Positions 1-11,384 are shown, numbered from the stretch's first letter. The stretch: 64,000 bases of DNA from Cyathus striatus (GCA_025738555.1 JAOVFP010000010.1:1488001-1552000); one strand, 5' to 3'. Made by a program: numbers and translations. Notes: generated by a model not told the origin, from the sequence alone.

Positions 1-423
1 CAAAGGTATTTTCGTCTGTGGCACGATGAAAGCATGAAGCTCGTGTGCTAAAAGTAACCTATACGCTGAAAAGCTACTACACGCGCTGCCTCCCATAGGT
101 TATAAAGTAATTAAGTACTTACTACGAGGCATTGTAGCACCCAAACTTAAGCGTGAGTTGAATTTTCGATTTTTGCTTCGTTCCTTTGAGCTGAGCGAGG
201 GTCGATGAATGCAGTCAAGGAGCCGAATCAGATGTGTGGTTGCGAGCCCAGTGGTAGACCGGGAAGAGCGTATACGGTTTAAAACACACGGCGATTGAGC
301 ATGCTATCTGATTTATGTAAGTGGGAAAATGACTTTGGACCACTACTGGCATATCTGTTCATCGTTATCGCTGTCAGGTTTTCACTACGCAGCCAGATGT
401 AGTGTAAGGCGTGTCCGACAGAT

Positions 424-717
424 TCCAATCTGGGTTCTGGGCCACTCACCGACACCATTGGCATGATCCCTGAAATGGGACCTACGTTATTGTCGATTGG
501 CGACAAGCCAATATCTGCTGATGATGAACTGCCTGCTAGCGTTCGCGCAGACAATGTAAACGGTTCTGGAGAAAGTAACAATAGTGGTGCATATTCTAGT
601 TCTGGCACAAAGAATGCCAGCGGCGCCATGAATTTGGTACATCGTTGCACTTTATGCAGCTTTCCTTATTGTATATTTATTCATGTAGATCATCGCCGTT
701 GTTATCACATCTGAGGA
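424..717 (+). pseudogene. Possible 3' end of a secreted Ser/Gly-rich, membrane-tailed protein
   Basis: An open frame rich in Gly, Ser and Asn runs to about 630 and resembles the low-complexity stalk seen before a C-terminal membrane or GPI tail. A hydrophobic stretch (YIVALYAAFLIVYLF) ending in a stop follows, but in a different frame, so a one-base shift near 632 would be needed to join them. No upstream exon could be assigned and no family was recognised. It may be a decayed gene end or chance. Confidence 0.2.
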
Positions 718-1023
718 CTTTACATTACTGTAGTATATGCGTACTATACAATGTAGTTTTTCAATTTTGATGTGGATAGCTGTTCTGAATGAAACATATG
801 GGTTCTCAATGATCTTTTATATATTTAGTACTACTGTGTAATTGTGTTTGTTATTGCCGTCAGGTAGTCACTTATCTCTTCCATACAAATGTTACTTATG
901 TTAATGAACAAGTTAACTAAAAAAAATATATTGACATATTGTCCACTTCGCATACAAACGCTAGCAACTACAATTTACATCCTCCCACCTTCTGCGAACA
1001 AATCTTTCAAAAATGGCAACAAT

Positions 1024-1663
1024 TTAGGTCGAAGGAGCGACACAAAGAACCTACAAAATAAGCATTCAGAACTAGCCTTCAACGCATTGAACAAAAAATC
1101 ACACACCTCGCCAGGATAAATGTTAGTGCAATCACTAGCAATGTTCGGGTTGTTGCTGAGCAAAGTGACAACACTAATCCCAGCAGCGCTAGCAATAGCA
1201 GGACAAGAATCTCCAGATTGAACAACGGAGACTTGGGTGCAGTCGTGTCCAGTAATCCCCAAGCAAAGAGGCTGTGAAAGAAGATGAATACCGCCGAATG
1301 ACTTTATATTGAAAAGGTTGCTTACCTCGCCCACGGAAAGGTTGGAACAGTCAGAGTTGATGGTACCAGCGTTTACAGTTGCCAACTGGTAACTATTAAC
1401 ATATATAATAAATTGAGCAAGTCTGAAGATTTATTAATATTAGAGCTTACGTGGAAACATTCTGAGCTGCAGAAATTCCATCGCAGAAATCCCCAAGCTG
1501 AACAGTGTATTGCCTATCGCAATTGGCTGGAATGGCAAGGGACTTGACAGTGACCACTAAAACGGAACATAGATGTTAGCGGCGACGTTGAGAGATGCGA
1601 TGCCTGAAGCGTACCGAGGACGGCACTCAGGACGAGAGCAGTGATTTGAGCAAAGCGGAACAT
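1024..1663 (-). CDS. Small secreted protein with two LysM domains (copy 1)
   Basis: Five exons on the minus strand, with the same splice positions as the paralogue at 9966-10607. The start (cat at 1661-1663) begins MFRFAQITALVLSAVL, a typical signal peptide. The mature protein has two LysM-like repeats, each with the shape Y-V/Q-V-x2-GD-x-C...N-x-DC-x2-L/I-x2-G-E. The second contains SVVQSGDSCPAIASAAGIS. The reading ends in VLCVAPST and TAA at 1024-1026. LysM domains bind chitin or related glycans. In fungi such small secreted proteins are often effectors that sequester chitin fragments or shield the wall, so that role is inferred from the family. Cysteines are regularly placed, consistent with secretion. 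No disabling change was seen. Confidence 0.8.
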
Positions 1664-1763
1664 GGTGAATACGAGGGGTAATAAAGGAGGTAGATAGATG
1701 AGAAGTATTGGTTGTCAGAAGAGATTTCTGGACAATGACATTGAAGGGAGAAACACTACTCTC

Positions 1764-1770
1764 TTTTATA
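1764..1770 (-). promoter_or_regulatory. TATA box of LysM gene copy 1
   Basis: TATAAAA on the minus strand about 100 bases upstream of the start codon, within a GGTATAAAA context that is conserved in the paralogous promoter at 9859-9865. Confidence 0.45.
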
Positions 1771-2105
1771 CCTCTCCTTCCTCTCCAACAAGCTATACTC
1801 GTCACTAAAATTCAAGGACTTCATGACTCGCGTGAGAGCACCTTCAAGAGTGCGTGGTTTCGCTCCCTCGTCGAGTCAAGGATATAGAGGTAACACAAAC
1901 AGAGGATCAAACGTAAAAGCGCACTTTGTGTCATGCCGAGTGCGCTCTCAGCCTCTTGCTGCCTAATTAAGGTATCATGGCGGGATCCGTATGGCGCAAG
2001 TCGCTTATTTCGGTAGGGCCTCTAGCTGCCGCTATGGTGCAAGTCGCTGAGTCACCACTAGTTTTGTACAGCGGCAAAAATGCAGTACTTTCTGCACACC
2101 CACCT

Positions 2106-2340
2106 ATACATGTGTACTCCATGTGTAGTACACATTTCCATGTGAAGTCCACATGGAATCCACATATCTGGAAAAAAGTACACATTTTCCATGTGTAATT
2201 CACATGGAACCATGTGGAGTACACATGGATTCCACCTTTCTTATAACTTGATGAAAATAACAGTTGAAAGGTGTACTTAAGATGTACTTCATGTGTACTT
2301 TTCTAAGTGGATTCCATGTGGACTACACATGGAGTGCTTG
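2106..2340. repeat. Left subterminal word cluster (CATGTG/CACATG)
   Basis: Dense, partly palindromic repeats of words such as CCATGTGTA and TCCACATGGA. The same words recur at the other end of the insert (3905-4135). Paired subterminal clusters of this kind are where hAT transposases usually bind; that role is inferred. Confidence 0.6.
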
Positions 2341-2344
2341 TTGT

Positions 2345-2590
2345 TGTCCTGCCATACCCACCCTCCATGCTTGTTGTTTCTCACCTTTCCCACTCTCCAT
2401 GCACATTATTACCCCCTGTTCCCACCCTCCATGCATGTCATTCCTTGCTATTCCCACTCTCCATGTGTGTTGTTCCTCCCTGTTCCTGCCCTCCATGCAT
2501 ATTGTTTCTTGCTATTCCCACCCTTCATATGTGTCATTCCCCTCTGTTCCCACCCTCCATGTATATCATTTCCTGCCATTCTTGAAGTTA
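2345..2590 (+). repeat. Minisatellite, about 35-nt unit
   Basis: About seven degenerate tandem copies of a pyrimidine-rich unit of the form CCACCCTCCATGCATGT..TTCC..GCTATTC. Open frames across it are by-products of the repeat, not genes. Confidence 0.75.
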
Positions 2591-2639
2591 TTGCAGTTGT
2601 CACAGTATCACACTTGTCCCTTATATTACAGTCATCCCA

Positions 2640-3110
2640 CCATATCACACTTGATGCATGGTGTCATGCTTGATGCATGATGTCACACTTGACACACAGT
2701 GTCACACTTGATGCATGGTGTCACACATGATGCACAGTGTCACACTTGATGCATGGTGTCATGCTTGATACACGGTGTCACACTTGATGCACGGTGTCAC
2801 ACTTGATGCACAGTATCACACTTGATGCTGGTGTCACACTTGATGCATGGCGTCACGCTTGATGTATGGTGTCACACTTGATGCATGGTGTCATGCTTCT
2901 TGACACACGGCATCACACTTGATGCACAGTATCACGCTTGATGCATGGTGTCACACTTGATGCATAGTGTCATGCTTGATGCATGGTGTCATGCTTCCTG
3001 ACACATGGCGTCACACTTGATGCATGGTGTCACGCTTGATGCATAGTGTCACACTTGATGCACAGTGTCATGCTTGATGCATGGTGTCACACTTGATGCA
3101 TCATGTTACA
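2640..3110 (+). repeat. Minisatellite, about 21-nt unit
   Basis: About 22 tandem copies around GTGTCACACTTGATGCATG, differing mainly by C/T and A/G substitutions, with occasional length variants. Units abut directly with no unique spacers, so this is not a CRISPR array. Confidence 0.85.
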
Positions 3111-3540
3111 CTCAACACATACTTGTCACACTCAACATATGGTGTCACACTTGATGCATCATGTTACACTCAACACATACTTGTCACACTCAACACATGG
3201 TGTCACACTTAACACACTCAACATATGGTGTCACACTTGTCACACACTTGTCACACTTGACCCATGGTGTCACACTTGACACATCATGTTACACTCAACA
3301 CATACTTGTCACACTCAACACATGGTATCACACTTAACACACTCAACATATGGTGTCACACTTGTCACACACTTGTCACACTTGACGCATTGTGTTACAC
3401 TCAACACATACTTGTCACACTCAACACATGGTGTCACACTTAACACACTCAACATATGGTGTCACACTTGTCACACACTTGTCACACTTGACCCATGGTG
3501 TCACACACTTGACATATAGTGTCACACTCAATACATAGTG
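3095..3540 (+). repeat. Higher-order tandem repeat, about 105-127 nt
   Basis: Blocks beginning GTTACACTCAACACATACTT recur near 3111, 3161, 3287 and 3391. Each block is built from shorter TGTCACACTT and CAACAcATgGTG modules, so a higher-order unit has formed from the minisatellite words. Confidence 0.65.
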
Positions 3541-3599
3541 TCAATACAGTGTTACACTCAATGCACACTTGTCACACTTAACACATACTTGTCACACTC

Positions 3600-3800
3600 A
3601 ATACACATTTGTCACATGTAATGCAGTGTCACACATGTCCTGTCATGTCACAGTCATCCCACCATGTTGCAGTTGTCACAGTTGTCACACTTATTGTAGC
3701 TATCACATTTGTCCCCTGTCACAGTGTGTGACAACTGTGACATGGTGAGACAAGTGTAACAATGTGATGACTGTGGGAAAAGTGTCATAACTACAAGTGT
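3600..3800. repeat. TGTCACA/TGTGACA-rich inverted word cluster
   Basis: TGTCACA words on the left face TGTGACA words on the right around 3720-3730, making a large imperfect palindrome. Similar words occur at 58770-59120. Confidence 0.55.
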
Positions 3801-3904
3801 GACATTGTGACAATCCTTTGTGTCATTATGCTAAAACATTCATTTTTGTTGTGGTAGTGGTGAGTAAGTGTATTATAAGTAACTACAATGTGTAGTGTAC
3901 AAGT

Positions 3905-4135
3905 GTAACTAGTTCATGTGTATTCCTTGTGAACTTCACTTTGCAATTCCATGTGGAATTTTGATATTTCACCCCTACATGTGCACTGCATGTGTACTTC
4001 ATGTGTACAAAATTCGCAAATTTGAATAGAAATTTGCTGATTTGAATACATTTGAGGTGGAGTGTAGTACATATGAAGTACATGTGAAGTACACATGAAC
4101 AGGTGGAATTCACATGTATTCCATGTGTAACAGGG
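3905..4135. repeat. Right subterminal word cluster (CATGTG/CACATG)
   Basis: Counterpart of the cluster at 2106-2340, with words such as TTCCATGTGTAC and AAGTACACATGAA. Their presence at both ends and absence from the core argues for one transposable unit. Confidence 0.6.
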
Positions 4136-5030
4136 GGCGAGCGTAAAGTCCTCCAAAAATGGTCCGCAAAAATTTTCGAATTTTTTGGGCTAATTTTCTT
4201 CAACTTTTTGAAGGTTTAAAGTATATTATATCTGTATAATGTTGATACTTCATCAAAAGAGTAGACTGTAAGGTGAAATATGGCGCTTTCATAGCTTCCT
4301 TGACAAATTTAAAGCATAAGAGTGATGACTAACCATGTCTATTTATAGTAATTACCTTCCCGATACGGTAATTCGGCAAAATCTGGAATGTGTGAAAAAT
4401 ATAACTCACTCAGTTTTGGGAATTTTGAAAAACTGTTTAGTAGAATTATTCAGTTCATTAAAACAAGCATTTTTACAAGAGAAATAAGAAAATAGGAGTA
4501 TTTTGCGTGAGAAATATCAGGTAACCTTTCCTTGTACAAAAGTTGTGGTGACTACAGCCGTTTGCATAATAAATTGCAGTCGGTGATCGCACAAACGTAT
4601 TTGTATTTGTTTACCAATCATTCGGCTATTCAAACTGTGACACCCTAGCCGTAGTGCAACCGTAGCATCGCCAAGATTGATTGAGTGCCCTTCAGACTGA
4701 CCTGTCCAACTACTTCCCTCCATATTCTCGACAACAACATCGACCTCATACCTAGTATCCTCTACTGCTACTCCAGGCTCTGCGTTGCTATCCTGTAAGT
4801 GGTCTTAAGACCTCAGCTGTGTCCAGCCTACTGAAAAAATTTCAGCAATGCTTTGCGTACCTTGAAACCACTTTGAAAATCCTCAAAATCCAGAGCGTAG
4901 AATGTCGAGCCTGTGTTTCCAGACCATAGTGGAGTCATTTGGCAGAGGTTGAGGCTTTGGCTGGATGGGTACATATGTGGTGGAAAAATGTAAAGAGAAA
5001 AGTGCGTGTTCCTATTCATTGCACTCAACC

Positions 5031-6947
5031 ATGTCACCCACTGATCCTCCTCTTCGTGATAGTGCAACTGGAATGTTACCAGAGATTCCACCACGTCCCG
5101 ATTATGCCAACATCAACCTGACTACGACTGATGTATTTTCACCGGTCCCTCAGCGCCCAAACTACGCTGAGATTAGGCAACCACCGGGACCTCGTCCCTC
5201 CGAATTTTGGTTGAAAAACCCGGCCTATATTGGTACGCTGGAAGTTTTTAACCATGATGTCTACTAAAATATGTAGTAGATGGCGCTAGAGACCCCCCTG
5301 GGTTCTATCATTCTCGTGAAGAAATTGAGGAAACACTGCGGTACTATAACCCAAGCCACCCCAGTCTTTGTGCTCCAAGGTCACCTCCACCTTCTCAAGC
5401 ACCACCACCATCATACACGAGCATGGCAGCCTCAAGCTTAACGGTGGAGAGAGAGAGCGCCAGGGAGGTTGTGGCTGTAGTGCGAGAGGTGGAAGCACAA
5501 GGTATGTTCAACGTTCGTGTTCGTGCGTTCGTGTGCGGATATCTCTCAAATATTAATCATGATTTTGCAGGCGTGGGTTGCCATCAGGTTACAGCAACTA
5601 TGTTATACATGTCCATTGAAAAGGCAAACATAACAGTATGCTCTCGACCTGCTGCAAAGAAGCAAAAGAGCTCGAAGCTTGGATATATCAAGCTCGACAA
5701 CACAGACCGCTCTGACTTCATTTGCGAGTTCTTAAAGCTTCATGACCTGGCTGATGACTACAGTCCGGGAGTACGTAATGGTCCACCCTTTAAGCTGTCG
5801 TGGACCGGCTCAGCGTACATTCGAATTTTAGTAACAACTCAATGCTTGAATTCTTATATGGTAATAGCGGAGGGAAGACTGGTGCAATTACCATTGATAC
5901 AAACCACGACTTTGAGCTTGCATGCAGTGCTTTGCTCAAGAAGAATAGGACCAGCTGTCAGGTGTCGGTTGAGTTCAATATTGAAGATATGAATGGGTTT
6001 CGTATTTCAAACAAACGCGTACATTCTTTAATTCTTTTCTGATATTATTTCTCATACATGTATTAGCCGCTTGCATTAGATGAAGATGGGGAAGGAGTCG
6101 AGTTATTGTATGGTACTAAGGTGTGTTTAGTGTCGCTCAATGTTGTGTTTGTCTCATAACTTTACTAAGGTCCCCCAGCTGGATGGCTATTCAGCTCATG
6201 AGCAACTTCAAGGTGACATTGTACTTGAGCTCAAGAAGAAATAGTCCTGTGAGCGTCACCTGGGCAAGCATGGCGAGCCTGGGCACTGCTATGTTGATGC
6301 TGCAGGATCACATCTAGGTCTTAACCACCGTAAGCTGTCTCTTTGGGCAGCTGCCATTGTACGTATTCTTATCATAACTCAACTATTGTATCTTATATGA
6401 CTCTTAGGCAGCGAGGGATGCCACAAAACATGAGCCCCCCAATACTGTTGACTTTGACGGTATTCGAGATGGCCGTATGAGTACTATCAAGGCTCATGGG
6501 CGTACTGGGCCACGTGTGAGTACATCAGAGAGCAACTCAAATGATGCTGTAGTACTTGCTATGGCTGCTGTAATGCCCATTCTCGCCAGCCTAGTTCCAA
6601 AGCCCACACTTGTCAACCCGCCTTCCACTCCCACTCGGCGTAATGCTCCGTCACAGCCTCATACCCCCTCTCGTCGCATGCACCTGCTATCTCCTTTCTC
6701 ACCAGTTCCGGATGAGTCAATGAAAATTCACGTTTGCTTGAACGACTTCTTCGCTACGAAGGGTCTTGACCTTCGTTTTCATGAGTCCTTACTTATGTCA
6801 TTGGACTTTACTCCTGATATTATACCTACCATTCCTGTGGCTCGCCTTTGCGAGATTTTGGACATAACTGAAGGTTTGAGGTGGAAATTTAATATGTTTG
6901 TTAGGGAGTGGAATGAAAGGTTCAATGCGAAGAAGCATGGTGTGTAG
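5031..6947 (+). pseudogene. Decayed basidiomycete-specific protein gene of unknown function
   Basis: Several exons give a consistent protein-like reading. The N-terminus is Pro-rich and begins MSPTDPPLRDS at 5031. A middle part includes ITIDTNHDFELACSALLKK. A conserved-looking block reads HLGKHGEPGHCYVDAAG and then LNHRKLSLWAAAI. The Ser/Pro-rich C-terminal exon (6477-6947) ends in a helical, SAM-like stretch (IPTIPVARLCEILDI). Introns with good GT/AG borders lie near 5502-5570, 6122-6169 and 6360-6408. Breaks are visible: stops around 5265-5285, a frame change near 5820-5835 and TAG in LKKK*SCERH near 6242. The layout resembles an uncharacterised protein family seen in basidiomycete genomes, but I cannot assign a function. 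Confidence 0.55.
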
Positions 6948-6995
6948 TTACATTGTCGTAATATTCTGCCACATAATTATACAATCCCAACTCTA

Positions 6996-8061
6996 TCATG
7001 TATATCCACAATTATTAATCCATCCTTCTGCATCTTCTACTGTCACCGACATAGCTGCTTGATGAATAAGCCAAGGGCGTGCCTCAGGATTAATTGCTTC
7101 AACTTCATGACGACGAAGCCAAGCTTTGATAGCAGAAAATGCTTGCTCAATCAGATTGAAGTCAGGTGAATATGGGGGAAGATATATTAGCTTCGCATCT
7201 GCTAATGTTAGAGCAAGCACTCAAGATATTCAAACAACACGTACTGCATTCATCTTCAATAATGTGTCTTATCTCTTCATCATGGTGAATTGCACAGTTA
7301 TCCAACACCACCACACTTCTTGGACCCGGATATGGAGTGAGTTTTGGAACCTATAACAAAGACATTATTATCCGTGCATAAATCAACAATTATTCACTCA
7401 CCAACTGGGTACGAAGGAAATAAAGAAACCATTCTTTATTTACTGAGCCCTCAAAAATATCTAGCGCAATAATGCCATCACAGGACAGCGCCGGAAGAAC
7501 AGAAAAGCGCTGCCCACGAATAAAAGCAGCCCTGCGAACACATGCTTGGCCCAGCATGCTCCAACCGGTGTTCCGCTGATTGGTGTGATCATCAACAGAA
7601 GCTTCGTCAATCCAAACCATATACTCCATTGGTATCTGACCGTTAACAGCCTGCCATGTAGCACAAAGCTGTTCATTGCGTTCAAACGCTGAGGCTGATA
7701 CATTCTTGTGAGATATAGCCAGACGCCGAAGAGCTCGAGAAATACTGGCAACTGATGCTTCCACATTACGCACGGTCTGCAATTTCTCCTGTAGTTCATC
7801 AAGAAATATAGATGGGTTGGCTGTGATGAGAGAAGCAATATAGTTCATATCACCCATATCCAATGCTCGCAACCTGCCTGCCTTACGAGCATATGGGTTG
7901 GTCACCTGCCCAAATTCACGATGGAATCGGAGTACATTGTACACTGTGCGGTCAGAACATCCAGCAAGGGTGCTAATCTCTGCAATAGGCTTATTCAGCT
8001 CATAGCGCCACTGAACTATAAGTTCTCGCAGTTCCGTTGAAAGGTGTCGGTGAGGGGGCAT
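6996..8061 (-). CDS. Tc1/IS630-type DDE transposase, apparently intact
   Basis: Three minus-strand exons (8061-7402, 7350-7245, 7201-6996) separated by 51- and 43-nt GT-AG introns give an uninterrupted 323-codon frame. The N-terminus has a helix-turn-helix (AEISTLAGCSDRTVYNVLRF) for DNA binding. The catalytic triad is complete: D in VWIDEASVDD, D in VVLDNCAIHH, and E in YLPPYSPDFNLIEQAF, the hallmark of IS630/Tc1/mariner-type enzymes. Introns in such a gene and the lack of disabling changes suggest a young or still active copy. I could not find convincing terminal inverted repeats in the flanks, so the element's borders are undefined. It might mobilise TA-flanked MITEs such as those at 25600 and 44627, but no shared ends were seen. 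Confidence 0.8.
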
Positions 8062-9639
8062 TGAAGAAAGCAGTTACAGTATTCATTCAATGCGAGTCCG
8101 ACTATGCGCCCCGTAACCATCGACGATCATCAATCGCTTATCTCAAAAGCGTGACATTGTCACACTTTGCACATGTCTCATCAAATAAAATACAGGTACA
8201 AACAGGTTTTTGACAAATCAGTACTGCAGCCTATTATGCAAACGACTGTAAGTGACTCGCGCCGTAGACAAACTTAGAAGCGGGCTTAAATCCCCGAAGT
8301 TCGATAACACGCACGGGCGCGGTAAACTATAAATAACATACCTGAGACTCAAGGAAATATGTATAAATGTCTTCTACGACAGTTTTTGCTATGGGGTTGC
8401 TTTTGAAACGCATAGGTGTATTAATAAGTAGCTGTAGTGAAGTACATATTGACCTTTGAATTCAGTGCTTTTATAAACACATATTGCGGTTATTGTGCGA
8501 ATGCTCTTCTAGCACTACCGCTAAGACGCCCCTCGATGAAGAATTAGACATTTCATGAAGTCCTGATATGTACTCCAGAGGAATGTCAATATCGAGTTCA
8601 CTGATTGAACTGTCTAACGCAATTAGTGCTAAATTCATAAACGGTCAGAGAGCCCAGTCTCTTCTCTAAGTATCTCCTGCCGCTCCATCAAATTCTTCTT
8701 AGTCTATTTTTCGAGTACATAGGTGCTTCTTGTTGGCTTCTTGAGTCTTCCACGATACCTTGCTTTGCAGTGTCAGCGTGTCCCCTCTTGCATGACACGA
8801 ATATAGCATTCAACCGACCTTCAGTCAGTTCATTCTCTAAATATTATATCTTTCATATTTTGCTAATTTATCCACGGATGGATAACTGCGCTCCGGCACG
8901 GTAGGATAGAATCAGGCACTTCCGTCTAAGGTGATTTAGGATTATTTAGCCAGGTCGATGTCACAAAATTCTACGTGTTGATAGACACATACCATCGTTG
9001 ACTTTTCACTGCATTTCTCAGAAGGGGTGTTTTGTCCCAAAAGATTATGTTGTAGCTCAAATGAAACACAAGGTAGGATTTTATCCAAGGGATCGGCTAA
9101 TTCAGCTAGCCAGAAACGTTAGTACAACATTTTCGCACAAGACTAGACAATCCTTATCATCTCCTCCAGAACGACTATCCACCAAGAATCACTAGATGGC
9201 ACAATCTCCACAACATTTTGGTGCATATTATAGTATGAACTTACCTAGAAATATACAATCCGAATATTTATATATTAGTAGCTACGAATGGCTCTGATCT
9301 TACGAAGTGAGAGACTCCCGTACTTTAATGAAACCATCATATTTTGGAGAGGCGGGGAAGGTACGTATCTTTTTCATTGTCTCGATCTCTTGTGACGGCT
9401 AATTCCGTACATACCGAAACCTTTCTGAAATCTCAAAGAACCTTGAGGTCCCAATCTACACAGGCTTTATGCCAACGACATTCCAAGAACGAATGCTTTA
9501 CCTCGCGTAGAATGACTCATTCAAGGTTGAGTCTCGGGTGTACTATTTATAGTTTACCGCGCTTTGTATGTACGGGCCGCTGCTATCATCTATGTAAGTT
9601 TGTCAAGCGGTCCTCACCCAAATAAGGGACGTGCGCCGT
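8062..9639. other. No gene recognised
   Basis: Short open frames here (for example 8998-9195 and 9344-9625) lack family motifs, plausible splice context or conservation elsewhere in the window. A tRNA-like look near 8270-8320 does not fold into a convincing cloverleaf. Confidence 0.5.
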
Positions 9640-9858
9640 ATGGATCCCGCCCTGATGCCCTAATTAGGCAGTAAGAGTGCACTCGGCATGAAACAAAGTG
9701 CGCTTTTACGTTTGATCCTCCGTTCTGCATGTGCATTACCTCTATATCTTTGACTCGACGAGGGAACGATATCATGCGTTCCTAAAGCTGTTCTCACGCG
9801 AGTCATGAAGACCTTGAGTTTTAGCGATGGGTATAGCTTATTGGGGAGGAAGGAGAGG

Positions 9859-9865
9859 TATAAAA
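9859..9865 (+). promoter_or_regulatory. TATA box of LysM gene copy 2
   Basis: TATAAAA about 100 bases upstream of the ATG at 9966, conserved in sequence and spacing with the copy-1 promoter. Confidence 0.5.
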
Positions 9866-9965
9866 TGGAGCAGTGTTTCTCTCTTCTACTTCATTGTCCA
9901 AATATCTCTTCTGACAACCAGCACTTCTCATCTATCTATCTCTCGTGTTAACTCTCGTATTCACT

Positions 9966-10607
9966 ATGTCCCGCTTTGCTCAAGTTACTACTCTCCTTTT
10001 AAGTGCCGTCCTCGGTACGCTGTAGATATTAACATCTCTGGACGTCGCCGCTAATATGTATGCTTCATTTTAGTGGCCACTGTCGAATCCCTGGCCCTTC
10101 CAGCCAATTGCGATAGGGAATACGTTGTTCGCCTTGGAGATGTCTGTGATGCCATTTCCGCAGCTCAGAATGTTTCCACGTAAGTCTAGTACTATTTATT
10201 AAAAACCTTCTGAGCTGCTTCGTTAATTGTCCATTTCAACAGCTACCAGTTGACGACTGTAAACGCTGGTATTATCAACTCTGACTGTTCTAACCTCTCT
10301 GAGGGCGAGGTAAATGACCCGTTCAATATAAAGTCGTTCGATGATACTCATCTTCATTCAGACTCTTTGCTTGGGGATTCAAGGACAAGATTGCAACCAA
10401 GTCTCCGTTGTCCAATCTGGAGACTCTTGCCCTGCTATTGCCAGCGCTGCTGGGATTAGTGTTGCCACTTTGCTAAGCAACAACCCTAACATTGCTAGTG
10501 ACTGCACTAACATTTATCCTGGCGAGGTGTGTAATTTTCTGTTTGTGCTGGAGGCGATTTTCTGAGTACATATCTTACAGGTTCTCTGTGTTGCTCCTTC
10601 GTCCTAA
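9966..10607 (+). CDS. Small secreted protein with two LysM domains (copy 2)
   Basis: Exons 9966-10014, 10074-10179, 10243-10309, 10362-10526 and 10581-10607 join to a 137-residue frame. The signal peptide is MSRFAQVTTLLLSAVL. LysM 1 spans about residues 31-75 (YVVRLGDVCDAISAAQNVS to SDCSNLSEGE). LysM 2 spans about 84-130 (VSVVQSGDSCPAIASAAGIS to SDCTNIYPGE). The protein ends in VLCVAPSS. Length and architecture fit fungal LysM effectors that bind chitin outside the cell; the function is inferred. The gene is collinear with its inverted paralogue at 1024-1663 and shares its promoter elements. No defect was seen. Confidence 0.85.
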
Positions 10608-11384
10608 ATGGGTAACCTTGTTTGAAAGATTTGTTCGTAAGAGGGGGGATAAATATTGTGATTGCTTATGATTTGTATATGAAGTGGACAATATATTGAT
10701 ATGTGTTTTGGATAAATTGCTCATTAACAGAAGTGACATTTGGGTAAATAAGTCGTCGTGTGAGAAATACTGCTATACCACTACTATCTGGGGTAGTACA
10801 TGCATCATTTCTCCATGCGCCCGAGCTTTTAAAAAAACATTGACATACGTGAATACGTAAAGGAATGGTTGTGATCTTAATGAAGGTATGGTGACCCTTC
10901 AAAGGTTCGCTTTGATTTAGTGGGTTTTATCCTGTTGTGTCTACTTAGTTGCTACGACTAAGTAGATGCACTCCATTTTGCATACGGCTGAAACAATGGC
11001 GTTAAAATCCTCCTATAACTTACTATAAACTATACCACATCATGATACCGACGTGCTCCATGTCTGCATTCTCATCCCAACAACGGAAAATCTCTTGCCG
11101 ATGATCCGTCACATTCAATGTGGCTTAGTTACTAAATCGAATATGATATCTGCAAGGGTGCCAGTAGGTGCTAGTAGCCTCTCAGAAACCTAGGAATATG
11201 ATGCTAGTGCAAGGAGAAGTACAAAGGAACTTAAAACGGGGAAATCAGAGAATCATGCTATTTTTAACCCTGTGAGATTTAAAATGAGAAGCAGGTACGC
11301 GCGGGTGGGAGACGCCGGGTGGGTAATCTGTATCAGCTTCTCTTGCCTTTCAAATTCTAGGAGGCTGCAGTAATTGCAGCGTTG

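Larger units (their letters stand above)
890..2005 (-). repeat. Left arm of inverted LysM duplication
   Basis: This segment is the reverse complement, at high but imperfect identity, of about 9640-10715. Similarity covers the LysM gene with all four introns, its TATA-containing upstream region and the segment downstream of the stop. The arms are separated by about 7.6 kb and the two genes point away from each other. Edges are approximate because the match fades. Confidence 0.75.
2083..4153. mobile_element. hAT-like non-autonomous element filled with minisatellites (insert 1)
   Basis: The insert is flanked by a perfect 8-bp direct repeat CAAAAATG (2075-2082 and 4154-4161), the duplication length of hAT elements. 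The intact MITE-A copy at 25600-26062 shows the unoccupied sequence. The ends are imperfect inverted repeats: CAGTACTTTCTGCACACCC at the left and GAGGACTTTACGCTCGCCC read inward from the right. Both ends carry clusters of short CATGTG-type words; the middle is tandem repeats. No transposase is encoded, so any movement would need a partner. Insert 2 at 53281-54454 has the same plan. Confidence 0.6.
2032..4570. mobile_element. TIR element (MITE-A family), split by a large insert
   Basis: The left end (CTATGGTGCAAGTCGCTGAG) and the segment 4154-4556 together match, in reverse complement, the complete 463-bp MITE at 25600-26062. The host element was interrupted 51 bases in by the 2083-4153 insert. 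The right terminal repeat is recognisable only as far as GTGGTGACTA near 4548-4557 and then diverges. A TA target duplication is not visible here. A second TIR-like word lies just outside, near 1989. Confidence 0.6.
9640..10715 (+). repeat. Right arm of inverted LysM duplication
   Basis: Reverse-complement partner of 890-2005, including promoter, gene and downstream sequence. The words AATTAGGCAG and GTGCGCTTTTACGTTTGATC are shared upstream of both genes. Confidence 0.75.

Noticed and set aside
2264..2680. Overlapping open frames of 90-138 codons on the plus strand
   Set aside because: They run through a minisatellite whose unit happens to lack stops; all three frames are open, so composition explains them.
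2640..3540. Regular short repeats suggestive of a CRISPR array
   Set aside because: Units are contiguous and degenerate, with no unique spacers and no cas genes, in a clearly eukaryotic, intron-rich context.
4517..5094. Two minus-strand open frames opposite the decayed gene's 5' end
   Set aside because: No motif or conserved splice context, and part overlaps MITE-A sequence. The plus-strand reading is more protein-like.
8230..8320. tRNA-like appearance around CCCCGAAGTTCGATAAC
   Set aside because: No D-arm or anticodon stem could be paired; only the T-loop word matches.
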